NCBI GenBank assembly: GCA_017521565.1
Contig: JAFXCE010000031.1
Coordinates: 1-64,000 of the forward strand
Length of the DNA stretch: 64,000 bases
Direction of reading: 5' to 3'
Origin: Clostridia bacterium
GTDB taxonomy: Bacteria > Bacillota > Clostridia > Christensenellales > Aristaeellaceae
Position numbers and translations under genes: made by a program. The notes below the pieces were generated by a model, which saw nothing but the letters and a program-made list of their open reading frames with translations, searched no databases and had not been told where the DNA came from. Below, one piece after another: positions 54,001 through 62,296 of this stretch (positions are counted from its first letter, which is position 1; each line of letters starts with the position of its first letter).

Positions 54001-54605
54001 AGCTGGCTTTCCAGCTCGGAAATGATGTCCTCCACGCGCGAGAGATTGTCGCGCATGTTGGCAAGACGCTTCTCGCTCTCTTCCTTGCGCGTACGGTATT
54101 TGACGATGCCGGCCGCTTCTTCAAAGATACCGCGGCGATCCTCGCTCTTTTGCGAAAGAATCTCTCCGATGCGGCCCTGACCGATGATCGAATAGCCTTC
54201 CTTGCCCACGCCCGTGTCGCGGAAAAGCTCAATGATATCGCGCAGGCGGCATGCCGTCTTGTTGATGTAGTATTCACCATCGCCGCTGCGATACACGCGG
54301 CGTGTGATCATGACCTCGGTAAAATCCACCGGCAGCGCATGGTCTTCATTCTCAAAGACGAGCGACACCTCGCAGTATCCAAGGCGCTTTCGCTTCTGCG
54401 TGCCGTTGAAGATGACGTCCTCCATCTTGCCGCCGCGCAGCGCCTTGGCGCTCTGCTCGCCGAGTACCCAGCGCACCGCGTCGGACAAATTGGATTTGCC
54501 GCTGCCGTTGGGACCCACGATGCCCGTAATGCCCTGGTCAAAGACGACGACCGTCCTGTCTGCAAACGACTTGAAGCCGTATATTTCCAGTCTCTTTAGT
54601 CGCAC
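51036..54605 (-). CDS. smc: Chromosome partition protein SMC
   Basis: A 1189-residue SMC ATPase that, with ScpA and ScpB, organises and separates the chromosome. Walker A GPNGSGKSNLSDAVRWVLGE is near 32-51, and two long coiled coils (about 170-500 and 660-1000) surround a hinge (about 515-650, including VASLMQVPKELERAVEAVLG). The C-terminal signature LLSGGERALTAIAI and Walker B CFLDEIEAALDD are near 1100-1135. It starts at GTG (54605) with AAAGGAG 8 nt upstream. Order rnc-smc-ftsY is conserved in Firmicutes. Confidence 0.97.
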   Translation of the reverse strand: MRLKRLEIYGFKSFADRTVVVFDQGITGIVGPNGSGKSNLSDAVRWVLGEQSAKALRGGKMEDVIFNGTQKRKRLGYCEVSLVFENEDHALPVDFTEVMITRRVYRSGDGEYYINKTACRLRDIIELFRDTGVGKEGYSIIGQGRIGEILSQKSEDRRGIFEEAAGIVKYRTRKEESEKRLANMRDNLSRVEDIISELESQLEPLAKASETARHYLALRDELRVLECSSFVLRSDRAKERIEDAEQMLTGLREAIEQEERRAGELSAARDAANEAAQMLEEQVSAAHEQVLDLTREKEAREGELAMLRAEITRMEKDVLSLGQEEDVRRARSEALSGEIERSEREALNTRAKITDLQRELHAKETELEAAQEAARVAEEELEAHKSAIIAAMNRLSDVRTSEARLSTMRIELERRGAEAESQREELTIIAERLDEQLAEAKEELEQFRRAESELAENERSIEQESQEAAQKIARIQQAITGVSGQKQAAASRLRVLREMERDYAGYQQAVKQVLLHARGNTGVRGVVASLMQVPKELERAVEAVLGGALQNVVTSDEYVARDMIAYLRSNKLGRATFLPMTTITGRTLNQQERQLLSMPGCVGVASELVSFAPEYRGIVENLLGRTVVAENLDAGIEIMRRGRHAFRLVTLEGDVMHSGGSMTGGSSASRMTSLLSREREIKEHEALLETLDAQIREYEARLEKGEAYRQSIKQRRAKAFEELHQAQIDVSIASERVRTLTQQRENHAGQEQRCDLLRAQIAENLAQIDAQLAGARSTQAGEERTSDEMNRRTGELSDVLYDRREALDLLREQAQGVRLTLTAKERDLTALTADGARMRRELEEIAAQLGHAHEQREALILRHQQATEQMAEGTAQAKECADKLVSAQKELGEKQTLRSGQQEKIRSLTQEIDALRETLSQDQDKCHKAEMVLSRTQAELSQMQQRIWDEYELTYAGAKDFLKEPFDLAASDRRTGEIRREIRAMGPVNVTAVEDYRVCRERYEELSSQRSDLLKAEEDLKGIIDSLQRQMERQFMENFRLMQVYFGETFSRLFGGGQAQLRLLDENDVLSCGIEIVAQPPGKKLQLLSLLSGGERALTAIAILFAMLRLKPTPFCFLDEIEAALDDGNISTFADYLRGFSRDTQFVVVTHRKGTMERCDGLYGVAMEEKGVSKMLSVELKDVGDDAMQ

Positions 54606-54678
54606 CTGAGCGACTCCTTTCCCTCATCCGGACAGATTCTGCCCGGGTCTCCTTCTCTTATGGCGCATGCACAGCAGG

Positions 54679-55353
54679 TTACTGCTGGCCGAATGCCCTC
54701 ATGGCCATCTGTGCAGCCGCCTCCTCTGCACGCTGTTTGCGCGCGCCCTGACCACGGCCCAGCTCTGTGCCGTCCGCACGCAGCACCCTCGCCGTAAACA
54801 CGCGCGCATGCGGCGGGCCATCCTGTGCAATGATCTCATAGGTCGGCGTTTCCTCGCCCAGTGCCTGAAGGTATTCCTGCAGGGCGGACTTCGCGTCTCG
54901 GTCGCTGCGTACGGCGGATTCATAATCGCCCATCGCCAGATCGATCAGCTGCGCGGCCTTTTCCATGCCCGCATCCAGATACACGGCGGCGATCACCGCT
55001 TCCATCGTATCTGCGAGAATCGACGGATTCTCCCGCCCGCCGACAACCTCCTCGCCGCGGTCAAGCTTAAGAAAGCTGCCAAGGCCAAAGCGGCAGGCCG
55101 CCTGCGCAAGGTTGGCCTCGCAGACAAGCGCAGCCCGTCTGCGGGTCAGCTGCCCTTCCTTGAGCTTGGGAAACTTGTGATAAAGCACACGGCTGACGCA
55201 GACTTCCAGCACCGCGTCGCCGAGGAATTCAAGGCGCTGATTGTCCCTGCACTTATGCTGCAGCGCATAGGAGGGATGGGTCATCGCCAGATCAAGCAGC
55301 GCAACATCGGCAAAGGTATGGCCGATCGCCTGCTCCAGCGCATGATAATTCAT
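54679..55353 (-). CDS. rnc: Ribonuclease III
   Basis: A 224-residue double-strand RNA endonuclease that matures rRNA and processes mRNA hairpins. The RNase III domain has NQRLEFLGDAVLEV (about 34-47) with the catalytic Glu/Asp, and the second metal site is ADTMEAVIAAVYLDAG (about 109-124). The dsRNA-binding domain fills about 150-224 (PHARVFTARVLRADG; GRGQGARKQRAEEAAAQMAM). ATG at 55353 follows AGGAAAGG. Two hairpins in its leader may be substrates of the enzyme itself. Confidence 0.96.
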   Translation of the reverse strand: MNYHALEQAIGHTFADVALLDLAMTHPSYALQHKCRDNQRLEFLGDAVLEVCVSRVLYHKFPKLKEGQLTRRRAALVCEANLAQAACRFGLGSFLKLDRGEEVVGGRENPSILADTMEAVIAAVYLDAGMEKAAQLIDLAMGDYESAVRSDRDAKSALQEYLQALGEETPTYEIIAQDGPPHARVFTARVLRADGTELGRGQGARKQRAEEAAAQMAMRAFGQQ

Positions 55354-55383
55354 GTCTTTTCCTTTCCTGATAACACCCGTCCA

Positions 55384-55466
55384 TTTCGCTTTCCACAAGC
55401 GAAAGCCGCTTCGCGCAAAGCGAAATACACGGGAAAGCCGCTGCCGGACAGTTTTTCCGGCAGCGG
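55384..55466 (-). promoter_or_regulatory. Hairpins in the acpP-rnc intergenic leader
   Basis: Two stems lie between acpP and rnc: TTTCGCTT/AAGCGAAA (55384-55404, 8 bp, 5-nt loop) and CCGCTGCCGGA/TCCGGCAGCGG (55438-55466, 11 bp). The second is followed on the minus strand by only CTTTCC, so it is a weak terminator at best. A processing site or attenuator fits better. Confidence 0.5.
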
Positions 55467-55475
55467 GCTGTCTGT

Positions 55476-55700
55476 TTACATCTTGCCTTCGATATACTTT
55501 GCCATGTCGGCCACGGTCTTGACCAGTTCGATCGCGTCATCCTCAACCTCGATGCCGAACTCCGTCTCCACATCCATCACCAGCATCATGATCGAAGCGC
55601 TGTCCGCCTGCAGATCCTCCTTCAGCCGGCTTTCCGGCTTCACATCGGCAGCATTCACACCCAGCTGCTCCGCGACCATCGCGATAAGCTTTTCCATCAT
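55476..55700 (-). CDS. acpP: Acyl carrier protein with altered attachment motif
   Basis: A 74-residue acidic four-helix carrier protein for fatty acid synthesis; the Ser receives 4'-phosphopantetheine. The motif here reads DLQADSASIMMLVMDVE, where DSLD of ordinary ACPs is DSAS; the modified Ser itself is kept. The remaining helices (EDDAIELVKTVADMAKYIEG) look normal. Position between plsX and rnc is standard for the fatty acid ACP. The ATG at 55700 lies 9 nt after AGGAGG; a second ATG directly follows it. Confidence 0.9.
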   Translation of the reverse strand: MMEKLIAMVAEQLGVNAADVKPESRLKEDLQADSASIMMLVMDVETEFGIEVEDDAIELVKTVADMAKYIEGKM

Positions 55701-55760
55701 TGTCGTTTTCCTCCTTGTTTTTCTTTTTCTCTTAAGAATCAATCGGATGATTGGTGCTTA

Positions 55761-56825
55761 TTAATTCTTTTCTTCCTTTTCAGCGGCCTTTTCGGCTTCC
55801 TTCGCCGCATCCAGCTGCGCAACGCCCGCGCGGATCTCATCCACAACGCCGGTTGCGACAACCGTGCGCGCCTGACGCAGCGCGCAGAAGATCGCACGCG
55901 CATTGGAATTGCCATGCGCCTTGATCACTGCGCCGTCCGCACCCAGCAGCGGCACGCCGCCAACCTCTTCGGAATTGAAGCTGTTCTTCAGCGACTTGAA
56001 GGTGTCCTTGGCCAGCAGCGCAGCCATTTTTCCCTTTGTGCTGCTCAGAAGCCCCTCCTTGAGGAGCTTAAAGAGCGCAGAAATGACGCCTTCGGTATTC
56101 TTGAGCACGACGTTGCCGATAAAGCCATCCGCCGCGAGCACATCGCACAGGCCCGCCATGGTGTCGCGCGCCTCAATGTTGCCGATGAACGTATAAACAT
56201 TCTGCGCGCTCATAAGCGCATGCGCCTGCTGCGCCTGCTCGTTGCCCTTGGCAGCCTCCACACCGATATTGACCAGACCGACCTCGGGGTTCTCCACGCC
56301 CATGACGCGCTTCATATAGATGCTGCCCATCATTGCAAACTGGTTGATCCACTCCGGCTTGCAGTCCGTGTTTGCACCCGCATCCACCAGCAGCATCGTG
56401 CGGCCCGGAACAGGCAGCGGCGCAGCCAGAGCCGGACGGTCAATACCCTTGATGCGGCCAATCTTGAACATCGCGCCAGCCATCACCGCACCGGTAGAGC
56501 CAGCGGAAACAAACGCCTGTGCCTCCTTGCGGCGGACGATGTCCATGCCAACGTTGAAGGTGGAATCCTTCTTGCGGCGCAGGGCCATCACCGGATGTTC
56601 CTCCGTGCTGATGACCTCCGTCGCATTGACGATACTCAAGCGTTCCTTAACGGCCGCGTAAGCCGCCTGATCGCCATACTCGCCGATGGTTTTTTCAATC
56701 AATTCCTGCGGACCAACAAGCGCAATCTCAATGTCGTCAAATTCGCGCAGCGCGTCGATCGCGCCGTCCACATTGACCTTTGGCGCGTAATCGCCGCCCA
56801 TGGCGTCAAGAACAATCTTCATCAT
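55761..56825 (-). CDS. plsX: Phosphate acyltransferase PlsX
   Basis: A 354-residue soluble enzyme that turns acyl-ACP into acyl-phosphate for phosphatidic acid synthesis with PlsY. Motifs: KIVLDAMGGDYAP at the N-terminus, SAGSTGAVMAGA near 107-118, DAGANTDCKPEWINQFA near 147-163, NIEARDTMAGLCDVLAADGF, and GVPLLGADGAVIKAHG near 290. The acidic tail (about 20 Glu/Lys/Ala residues) is an extension without known role. AGGAGG lies 11 nt before the ATG. Confidence 0.95.
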   Translation of the reverse strand: MMKIVLDAMGGDYAPKVNVDGAIDALREFDDIEIALVGPQELIEKTIGEYGDQAAYAAVKERLSIVNATEVISTEEHPVMALRRKKDSTFNVGMDIVRRKEAQAFVSAGSTGAVMAGAMFKIGRIKGIDRPALAAPLPVPGRTMLLVDAGANTDCKPEWINQFAMMGSIYMKRVMGVENPEVGLVNIGVEAAKGNEQAQQAHALMSAQNVYTFIGNIEARDTMAGLCDVLAADGFIGNVVLKNTEGVISALFKLLKEGLLSSTKGKMAALLAKDTFKSLKNSFNSEEVGGVPLLGADGAVIKAHGNSNARAIFCALRQARTVVATGVVDEIRAGVAQLDAAKEAEKAAEKEEKN

Positions 56826-56831
56826 GATATC

Positions 56832-57563
56832 TTAAGCCTCCTGCCTGTTTGTAAACGCATACATGCCGATGCCCGCCGCAATTGCAAGGTTCAGCGAGTC
56901 AATTCTGTCGCTGTGCGGGATCAGTGTGCTGATTCCATAGGTCGCAAACACATCCGGCAGACCGGTCGCCTCGTTGCCAAAGACGAGCGAATAATCGCCG
57001 GTAACCTTCCTCGTTGCCTCGGCAAGCGGAACCGCGCCTGTCAGCATGAACGGGAAGAGCTGCCTGCTGCCAAACTCCGCGCGATAGGCATCAAACGAAT
57101 CAAAGTGGCGGATATTGAGCGAGAAGGCCGCGCCCATCGACGCACGGGTTACGCGCGGATCGTCGCTGTCCACCGCCGGGCGGATGATCGCAATATTCGT
57201 AAGACCGAAGCCCAGCGCCGTACGCAGAATCGTGCCAAGGTTTCCGCTGTCGCTGGGATTGACCAACACAATATGCGGCGCATCCGCGCTGAATACGCCT
57301 TCGCTCTTTTTATAAACCATCGCCGCAAAGCAGTTTTCCTTTTTGGAAATGCGCTCCAGCGCACGGTCCGCAATCTCCACGCGGATGCCTTCCGCCTGCG
57401 CAGCCTCGCGCAGGGCCTGCGCGCCCACGCTCTTCTCGCTCGCCGAAGAAAGCAGCAGCCTCAGGCAGCGCTCCGGCGCGTTCTTCAGGCATTCCGTAGC
57501 CGGAAAGATCCCCGGCGCATAGGAATAATCCAGCGTTTTATCATAAGCCTCCAGCTTTGCCAT
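56832..57563 (-). CDS. TrmH/SpoU-family RNA methyltransferase
   Basis: A 243-residue SPOUT-fold 2'-O-methyltransferase. The trefoil-knot motifs are visible: NPSDSGNLGTILRTALGFG (motif 1, about 105-123), SLVFGNEATGLP (motif 2, about 193-204), and IPHSDRIDSLNLAIAAGIGMY (motif 3, near the C-terminus, core DSLNLAIAAGIG). An N-terminal substrate-binding region precedes the catalytic part. Target nucleotide is unknown (tRNA or 23S rRNA). Its ATG at 57563 follows AGGAGG by 10 nt. First gene of the plsX operon. Confidence 0.9.
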   Translation of the reverse strand: MAKLEAYDKTLDYSYAPGIFPATECLKNAPERCLRLLLSSASEKSVGAQALREAAQAEGIRVEIADRALERISKKENCFAAMVYKKSEGVFSADAPHIVLVNPSDSGNLGTILRTALGFGLTNIAIIRPAVDSDDPRVTRASMGAAFSLNIRHFDSFDAYRAEFGSRQLFPFMLTGAVPLAEATRKVTGDYSLVFGNEATGLPDVFATYGISTLIPHSDRIDSLNLAIAAGIGMYAFTNRQEA

Positions 57564-57635
57564 TGAGGCCAATCCTCCTTTTTACACGGACAAACACCTT
57601 GCTGCGCATCCATGTATAGATTCAACCATCTTGAA

Positions 57636-57664
57636 ATTATATCAGAAAAAACGTTTTCCTTCAA
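57636..57664 (-). promoter_or_regulatory. Promoter of the trmH-plsX-ftsY operon
   Basis: On the minus strand TTGAAG (57659-57664), 17 bp, TATAAT (57636-57641), about 75 bp upstream of the methyltransferase ATG. Confidence 0.8.
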
Positions 57665-57774
57665 GCACTGCGGAAAATTCATCGCTGACCGGAACACAAA
57701 ACAACGTCATCGAAACAGTCATAAAGTTTTCGTTAAGATTTCGCCCAGTCACCTGATAAAAACCTTAATCTCGC

Positions 57775-57803
57775 TTGCTGAAAAAGAACTAATCTTCTAT
57801 AAT
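57775..57803 (+). promoter_or_regulatory. Promoter of the activase operon
   Basis: TTGCTG (57775-57780), 17 bp, TATAAT (57798-57803), giving a leader of about 115 nt. That leader has the hairpin TCGCACA-TCCCC-TGTGCGA (57886-57904) just before the ribosome site and a small palindrome at 57846-57856. No other feature is seen in 57564-57927. Confidence 0.72.
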
Positions 57804-57927
57804 GCTATCCTGCATTTTATTCATTGCTGTTTGTCAGGAAATACCTCACAGTGTGAAGAAATCCATATAACCATCACGTGGAATATCGCACATCCCCTGT
57901 GCGACATCTTGAAAGAAGGACATTTCT

Positions 57928-60885
57928 ATGCCTGAACCTGCAATTCGCATTGGCCTTGACATCGGCTCCACGACGATCAAATGCGTGGCGCTTGATCAAA
58001 AGGACAACATTATTTATTCCTGTTATGACCGTCACTACTCCCTCATCTCCGAGAAAACACGCGAGCTGCTGACCCGCCTTGACGCAGAGGTTGCGCATGG
58101 CGCCCCTGTCCGGCTGAGCATCTCTGGCTCTGCCGGCATGGGCCTTGCACTCGGTTCCCATATTCCGTTCGTTCAGGAGGTTTATGCGACAAAGGTCGCC
58201 GCTGATCTGCTGATGCCGGGCACGGATGTGATTATTGAGCTGGGCGGCGAGGACGCCAAGATCTTGTTTCTTCAGGGCGCGCTTGAGGTCCGCATGAACG
58301 GCTCCTGCGCAGGCGGTACCGGCGCGTTCATCGATCAGATGGCAACGCTGCTGGGCATCACCCCTGCGGAGATGAATGAGGAAGCCCGAAAGGCTGAACG
58401 CACCTATACCATCGCATCCCGCTGCGGCGTATTCGCCAAGACCGATGTACAACCGCTGCTCAACCAGGGTGCGCAGCGCGCAGATATCGCGCGTTCAATT
58501 TTCATGGCCGTTGTCAACCAGACCATCGGCGGCCTGGCGCAGGGACGCCCCATTGAAGGCAACGTCATTTACCTTGGCGGCCCGCTGACATTCATGAGCG
58601 AGCTGCGTTCCTGCTTTGATGAAACGCTCGGCCTGACTGGCATTTGTCCCGATCATTCGCTGTACTTCGTCGCGCTGGGTGCAGCGCATCAGGCCATGGA
58701 AGATATGCGCCTTGCCGACTGCATGGAGGCAATCGACGCATTCCACAGCACAGAAAGCTACAGCGCGCTGCCTGCGCTCTTTGAAAGCGAAGAAGACCTT
58801 GCTGCATTCCGGGCACGCCACGCGCGCGCAAGGGTTGCACGCCGTGCCCCCGAAAGCTATAGAGGCAATGTCTATCTGGGGATCGACTCCGGCTCCACGA
58901 CGATCAAATCCGTCGTGATTTCCGAAGATGGAGAGCTGCTCTTTACCCGCTATCAATCCAACTCCGGCGACCCTGTCCCCCATGTACGCGCATTCCTGAC
59001 CGATCTGCGCAGCGATCATCCGGACTGGATGATCCGCGCAGGCGCGGTCACCGGTTATGGCGAAGGTCTCATACGAAATGCCTTCGGCGTGGATTTTGGC
59101 CTTGTGGAAACCGTCGCACACTTCACCGCCGCGAAAGCCTTCATGCCCGATGTCGATTTTATCATCGACATCGGCGGGCAGGACATCAAGTGCTTCAAGA
59201 TTCACAACGGCGCGATCGACAACATCTTCCTCAACGAAGCCTGCTCTTCCGGCTGCGGCTCCTTCCTGCAGACGTTTGCCAATGCGCTTGGATACGACAT
59301 CGCTGCATTTTCTCAGCTGGGCCTTGCCGCACGCAAGCCCGTCGATCTCGGCTCCCGCTGCACGGTATTTATGAATTCTTCTGTCAAGCAGGCGCAGAAG
59401 GACGGCGCACAGGTCACCGACATTTCCGCAGGCCTGTCCATTTCTGTGGTCAAGAATGCGCTGTATAAGGTCATCCGCTGTTCCAGCGCACAGGATCTGG
59501 GCAGCCATATCGTTGTGCAGGGCGGCACCTTCCTCAACGATGCTGTGCTGCGCGCATTTGAAAACGAGCTGAACACACATGTCATCCGTCCGGATATCGC
59601 GGGGCTGATGGGCGCATATGGCGCAGCGCTCTATGCAAAAGCGCAGCGAGCGTTGATCCCGGGCGAGAGCAGCATACTCAGCCTTCAGGCGCTTGATCGC
59701 TTCTCCAATCAGACGTCCCACGTCCGCTGCAGCGGCTGCGAGAATCGTTGCCAGCTCACGATCAACAGCTTCGGCGCAGGCCGCCGCTACATCAGCGGCA
59801 ACCGCTGCGACAAGCCTGTTGCCGGCAGCAAGGCCGCCAATCCGCTGAACATGTACAGCTATAAGCAGGAAAAGCTCAAAGCGCTGATGCAGACGCGCCA
59901 TCCGGGCGCACCGCGCGGAAGCATTGGCCTGCCGCTGGGCCTCAACCTATATGAACTCCTGCCTTTCTGGCATGCGCTGTTTACTGCGCTTGGCTTTGAT
60001 GTGGTCGCATCTCCCTTCTCCAGCCGCAGCCTCTACATCGCCGGTCAGGCGACCATCCCCTCGGATACCGTCTGCTTCCCGGCCAAGCTGATGCACGGGC
60101 ATGTCGACCGGCTCATCCAGCAGGGCGTAAAGACCATCTTTTATCCCTGCATGAGCTATAATCTCGACGAAAAGCTCGGAGACAACCACTACAACTGTCC
60201 GGTCGTCGCGTATTATCCGGAAGTCATCTCCGCAAACATGCCCAAGGTGCAGGAGATTGATTTCATCCGCGACTATGTGGGCATCGACCATCGCCGTGCC
60301 TTCCCCAGAAAGCTGGCCGCTATCCTGCAAAAGCACTTTCCGGACATCTCGCTTGGCGAGGTACGCGCTGCCTGCAGTGCGGCCTATGCCGCCTATGACG
60401 CGTACATGGCCGATATTCGGAAAAAAGGCGAGGAGCTGATCGCGCATGCGCGCGCAGAAGGACGGCGCATCATCGTGCTTGCCGGCCGGCCGTATCATGT
60501 CGACCCGGAAATCAATCACGGGATTGACAGACTGATCGCAGGCTTTGGTGCGGCGGTCATCACCGAGGACTGCCTCTCCCACCTGATGACCAAAGCGCCC
60601 ACAGGCGTACTCAACCAGTGGACATATCATTCCCGGCTGTATGCCGCTGCACGCTGCATCGCCGCGCAGGAGGACATGGATCTGGTTCAGCTGGTTTCCT
60701 TTGGCTGCGGGGTGGACGCCATTACTACAGACGAAGTGCGCGAAATTCTGGAAGCGAGCGGAAAGATTTACACGCAGATCAAGATTGATGAGATCACCAA
60801 CCTCGGCGCCGTTCGCATCCGCCTGCGTTCCCTGCTCGCCGCCATCCAGCAGCAGCAGACTCAAAAGCACGGAAAGGAGGCTTAA
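57928..60885 (+). CDS. Large 2-hydroxyacyl-CoA dehydratase activase-like protein
   Basis: A 985-residue protein with two BadF/BadG ATPase modules in tandem. Module 1 (about 5-260) has GLDIGSTTIKCVALD and MNGSCAGGTGAFIDQ; module 2 (about 310-575) has GIDSGSTTIKSVVIS and NEACSSGCGSFLQT. Each keeps Cys residues that could hold a bridging [4Fe-4S] cluster. A DUF2229-type domain follows (GLPLGLNLYELLPFW, about 660; SDTVCFPAKLMHGHV). Activases reduce their partner dehydratase with ATP; the partner is presumably the next gene. Often this protein and the next are one chain of about 1400 residues. Confidence 0.88.
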   Translation: MPEPAIRIGLDIGSTTIKCVALDQKDNIIYSCYDRHYSLISEKTRELLTRLDAEVAHGAPVRLSISGSAGMGLALGSHIPFVQEVYATKVAADLLMPGTDVIIELGGEDAKILFLQGALEVRMNGSCAGGTGAFIDQMATLLGITPAEMNEEARKAERTYTIASRCGVFAKTDVQPLLNQGAQRADIARSIFMAVVNQTIGGLAQGRPIEGNVIYLGGPLTFMSELRSCFDETLGLTGICPDHSLYFVALGAAHQAMEDMRLADCMEAIDAFHSTESYSALPALFESEEDLAAFRARHARARVARRAPESYRGNVYLGIDSGSTTIKSVVISEDGELLFTRYQSNSGDPVPHVRAFLTDLRSDHPDWMIRAGAVTGYGEGLIRNAFGVDFGLVETVAHFTAAKAFMPDVDFIIDIGGQDIKCFKIHNGAIDNIFLNEACSSGCGSFLQTFANALGYDIAAFSQLGLAARKPVDLGSRCTVFMNSSVKQAQKDGAQVTDISAGLSISVVKNALYKVIRCSSAQDLGSHIVVQGGTFLNDAVLRAFENELNTHVIRPDIAGLMGAYGAALYAKAQRALIPGESSILSLQALDRFSNQTSHVRCSGCENRCQLTINSFGAGRRYISGNRCDKPVAGSKAANPLNMYSYKQEKLKALMQTRHPGAPRGSIGLPLGLNLYELLPFWHALFTALGFDVVASPFSSRSLYIAGQATIPSDTVCFPAKLMHGHVDRLIQQGVKTIFYPCMSYNLDEKLGDNHYNCPVVAYYPEVISANMPKVQEIDFIRDYVGIDHRRAFPRKLAAILQKHFPDISLGEVRAACSAAYAAYDAYMADIRKKGEELIAHARAEGRRIIVLAGRPYHVDPEINHGIDRLIAGFGAAVITEDCLSHLMTKAPTGVLNQWTYHSRLYAAARCIAAQEDMDLVQLVSFGCGVDAITTDEVREILEASGKIYTQIKIDEITNLGAVRIRLRSLLAAIQQQQTQKHGKEA

Positions 60886-60888
60886 CGT

Positions 60889-62232
60889 ATGGCCGCCAAA
60901 CACGTAGAATTCACCAAGGAGATGCGCGAGGCCGGATATACCATTCTCGCGCCGAATATGCTCAATTTTCACTTCTCGCTGATGGAGAAAGTCCTGCATC
61001 TCAACGGCTACAACGTGGAGATCCTTAAAAACGATGGACCCGGCGTCATGGCGGAAGGCCTCAAATATGTTCACAACGACACCTGTGTTCCGGCGCTGCT
61101 GGTGATTGGCCAATTCATCGATGCGCTGCACTCCGGCAAATATAACTTAAACAAGGTTGCGCTTGCCATCACGCAGACCGGCGGCGGCTGTCGGGCCAGC
61201 AATTACATTTTCCTGCTGCGCAAGGCGCTTAAAAAAGCGAATCTGGATCATATCCCGGTCATCTCCATCAACATGAGCGGCCTTGAAAAGTGTTCCGGCT
61301 TTCAGCTGACCATCCCGCTGGTTCGTCAGGTCATCGCCTCGCTGGTCTACGGCGACTGCATTATGCACGTCTCCAACCAGACCCGCCCATATGAATACAA
61401 AAAGGGCGAAACGGACGCGCTGATTGAGCGCTGGAACAGCCAGCTGATCGAGCAATTCAACGCTGGCCGCGGCCTTTCCAAAAAAGAAATCCGTGCGAAC
61501 ATGAGCAGAATCGCCGCAGATTTCGACGCCATCGCCCGCAGCCGTGAAAAGAAAACGCGTGTAGGCATCGTAGGCGAGATTTACGTCAAGTATTCTCCTC
61601 TGGGCAACAACCGCCTCGAAGAATTCCTGCGCACGCAGGACTGCGAATTCATGCTGCCGGGGCTGATGGGATTCCTGCTTTTCAAGATCGACAACCGCAT
61701 TCAGGATATCGACCTGTATGGCGGCAATCCGCTGAAAAAGCTCTTTTGTTCCCTTCTCAAAAAATACGTTCAGGGAATGGAAGCTCTGCTGATCGAATCC
61801 ATCTCGGCACATCCGGATTTCGTTCCCCCCAGCGCCTTCTCGCATACAAAATCCCTCGTACAGGACGTCATCGGCTATGGCTGCAAAATGGGCGAAGGCT
61901 GGCTGCTGACCGCAGAGATGCTTGAGTTGGCGGAAAACGGCTACGAAAACATCATCTGTGCCCAACCCTTTGGCTGTCTGCCCAACCACATCGCAGGCAA
62001 AGGCATGATCCGCAGGCTGACGCAGGCCCATCCGGGCATCAACATCGTGCCAATCGATTATGATCTCTCCGCCACAAAGGTGAATCAGGAGAACCGTATC
62101 CGACTGATGCTTGCCATTGCAAACGATACGCACAAAAAGAAACAGCAGCAGGAGCTGCTGATTGCGCAGGATGAAGCCGCAGCAGGAAGATGCAGCGGAA
62201 GCTGCGATGCATGCAGAAAGCAGGCCGTCTGA
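60889..62232 (+). CDS. 2-hydroxyacyl-CoA dehydratase-like partner protein
   Basis: A 447-residue protein of the 2-hydroxyglutaryl-CoA dehydratase-related family. Seen features: NDTCVPALLVIGQ near 64-76, ITQTGGGCRASNY near 96-108, GEIYVKYSPLGNN near 226, and CAQPFGCLPNHIAGKGM near 363-379. The tail has a Cys-rich CSGSCDACRK element. Conserved Cys residues could ligate an iron-sulfur cluster. Start is 3 nt after the activase stop with AAAGGAGG upstream, so the two are made together. The substrate is unknown. Confidence 0.85.
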   Translation: MAAKHVEFTKEMREAGYTILAPNMLNFHFSLMEKVLHLNGYNVEILKNDGPGVMAEGLKYVHNDTCVPALLVIGQFIDALHSGKYNLNKVALAITQTGGGCRASNYIFLLRKALKKANLDHIPVISINMSGLEKCSGFQLTIPLVRQVIASLVYGDCIMHVSNQTRPYEYKKGETDALIERWNSQLIEQFNAGRGLSKKEIRANMSRIAADFDAIARSREKKTRVGIVGEIYVKYSPLGNNRLEEFLRTQDCEFMLPGLMGFLLFKIDNRIQDIDLYGGNPLKKLFCSLLKKYVQGMEALLIESISAHPDFVPPSAFSHTKSLVQDVIGYGCKMGEGWLLTAEMLELAENGYENIICAQPFGCLPNHIAGKGMIRRLTQAHPGINIVPIDYDLSATKVNQENRIRLMLAIANDTHKKKQQQELLIAQDEAAAGRCSGSCDACRKQAV

Positions 62233-62235
62233 AAA

Positions 62236-62290
62236 AATCCCTCCCAATCGTCTTTACCCATAAGACGATCGGGAGGGATTCTTTGCTTTT
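62236..62290 (+). terminator. Terminator after the dehydratase-like gene
   Basis: AATCCCTCCC (62236-62245) and the following arm pair with GGGAGGGATT (62271-62280) in a stem of about 19 bp, then CTTTGCTTTTT. Confidence 0.88.
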
Positions 62291-62296
62291 TCTAAC

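Noticed and set aside
60885..60889. Frameshift that splits one large activase-dehydratase gene
   Set aside because: The second gene has its own AAAGGAGG site and ATG with proper spacing, so two real genes are the better reading.
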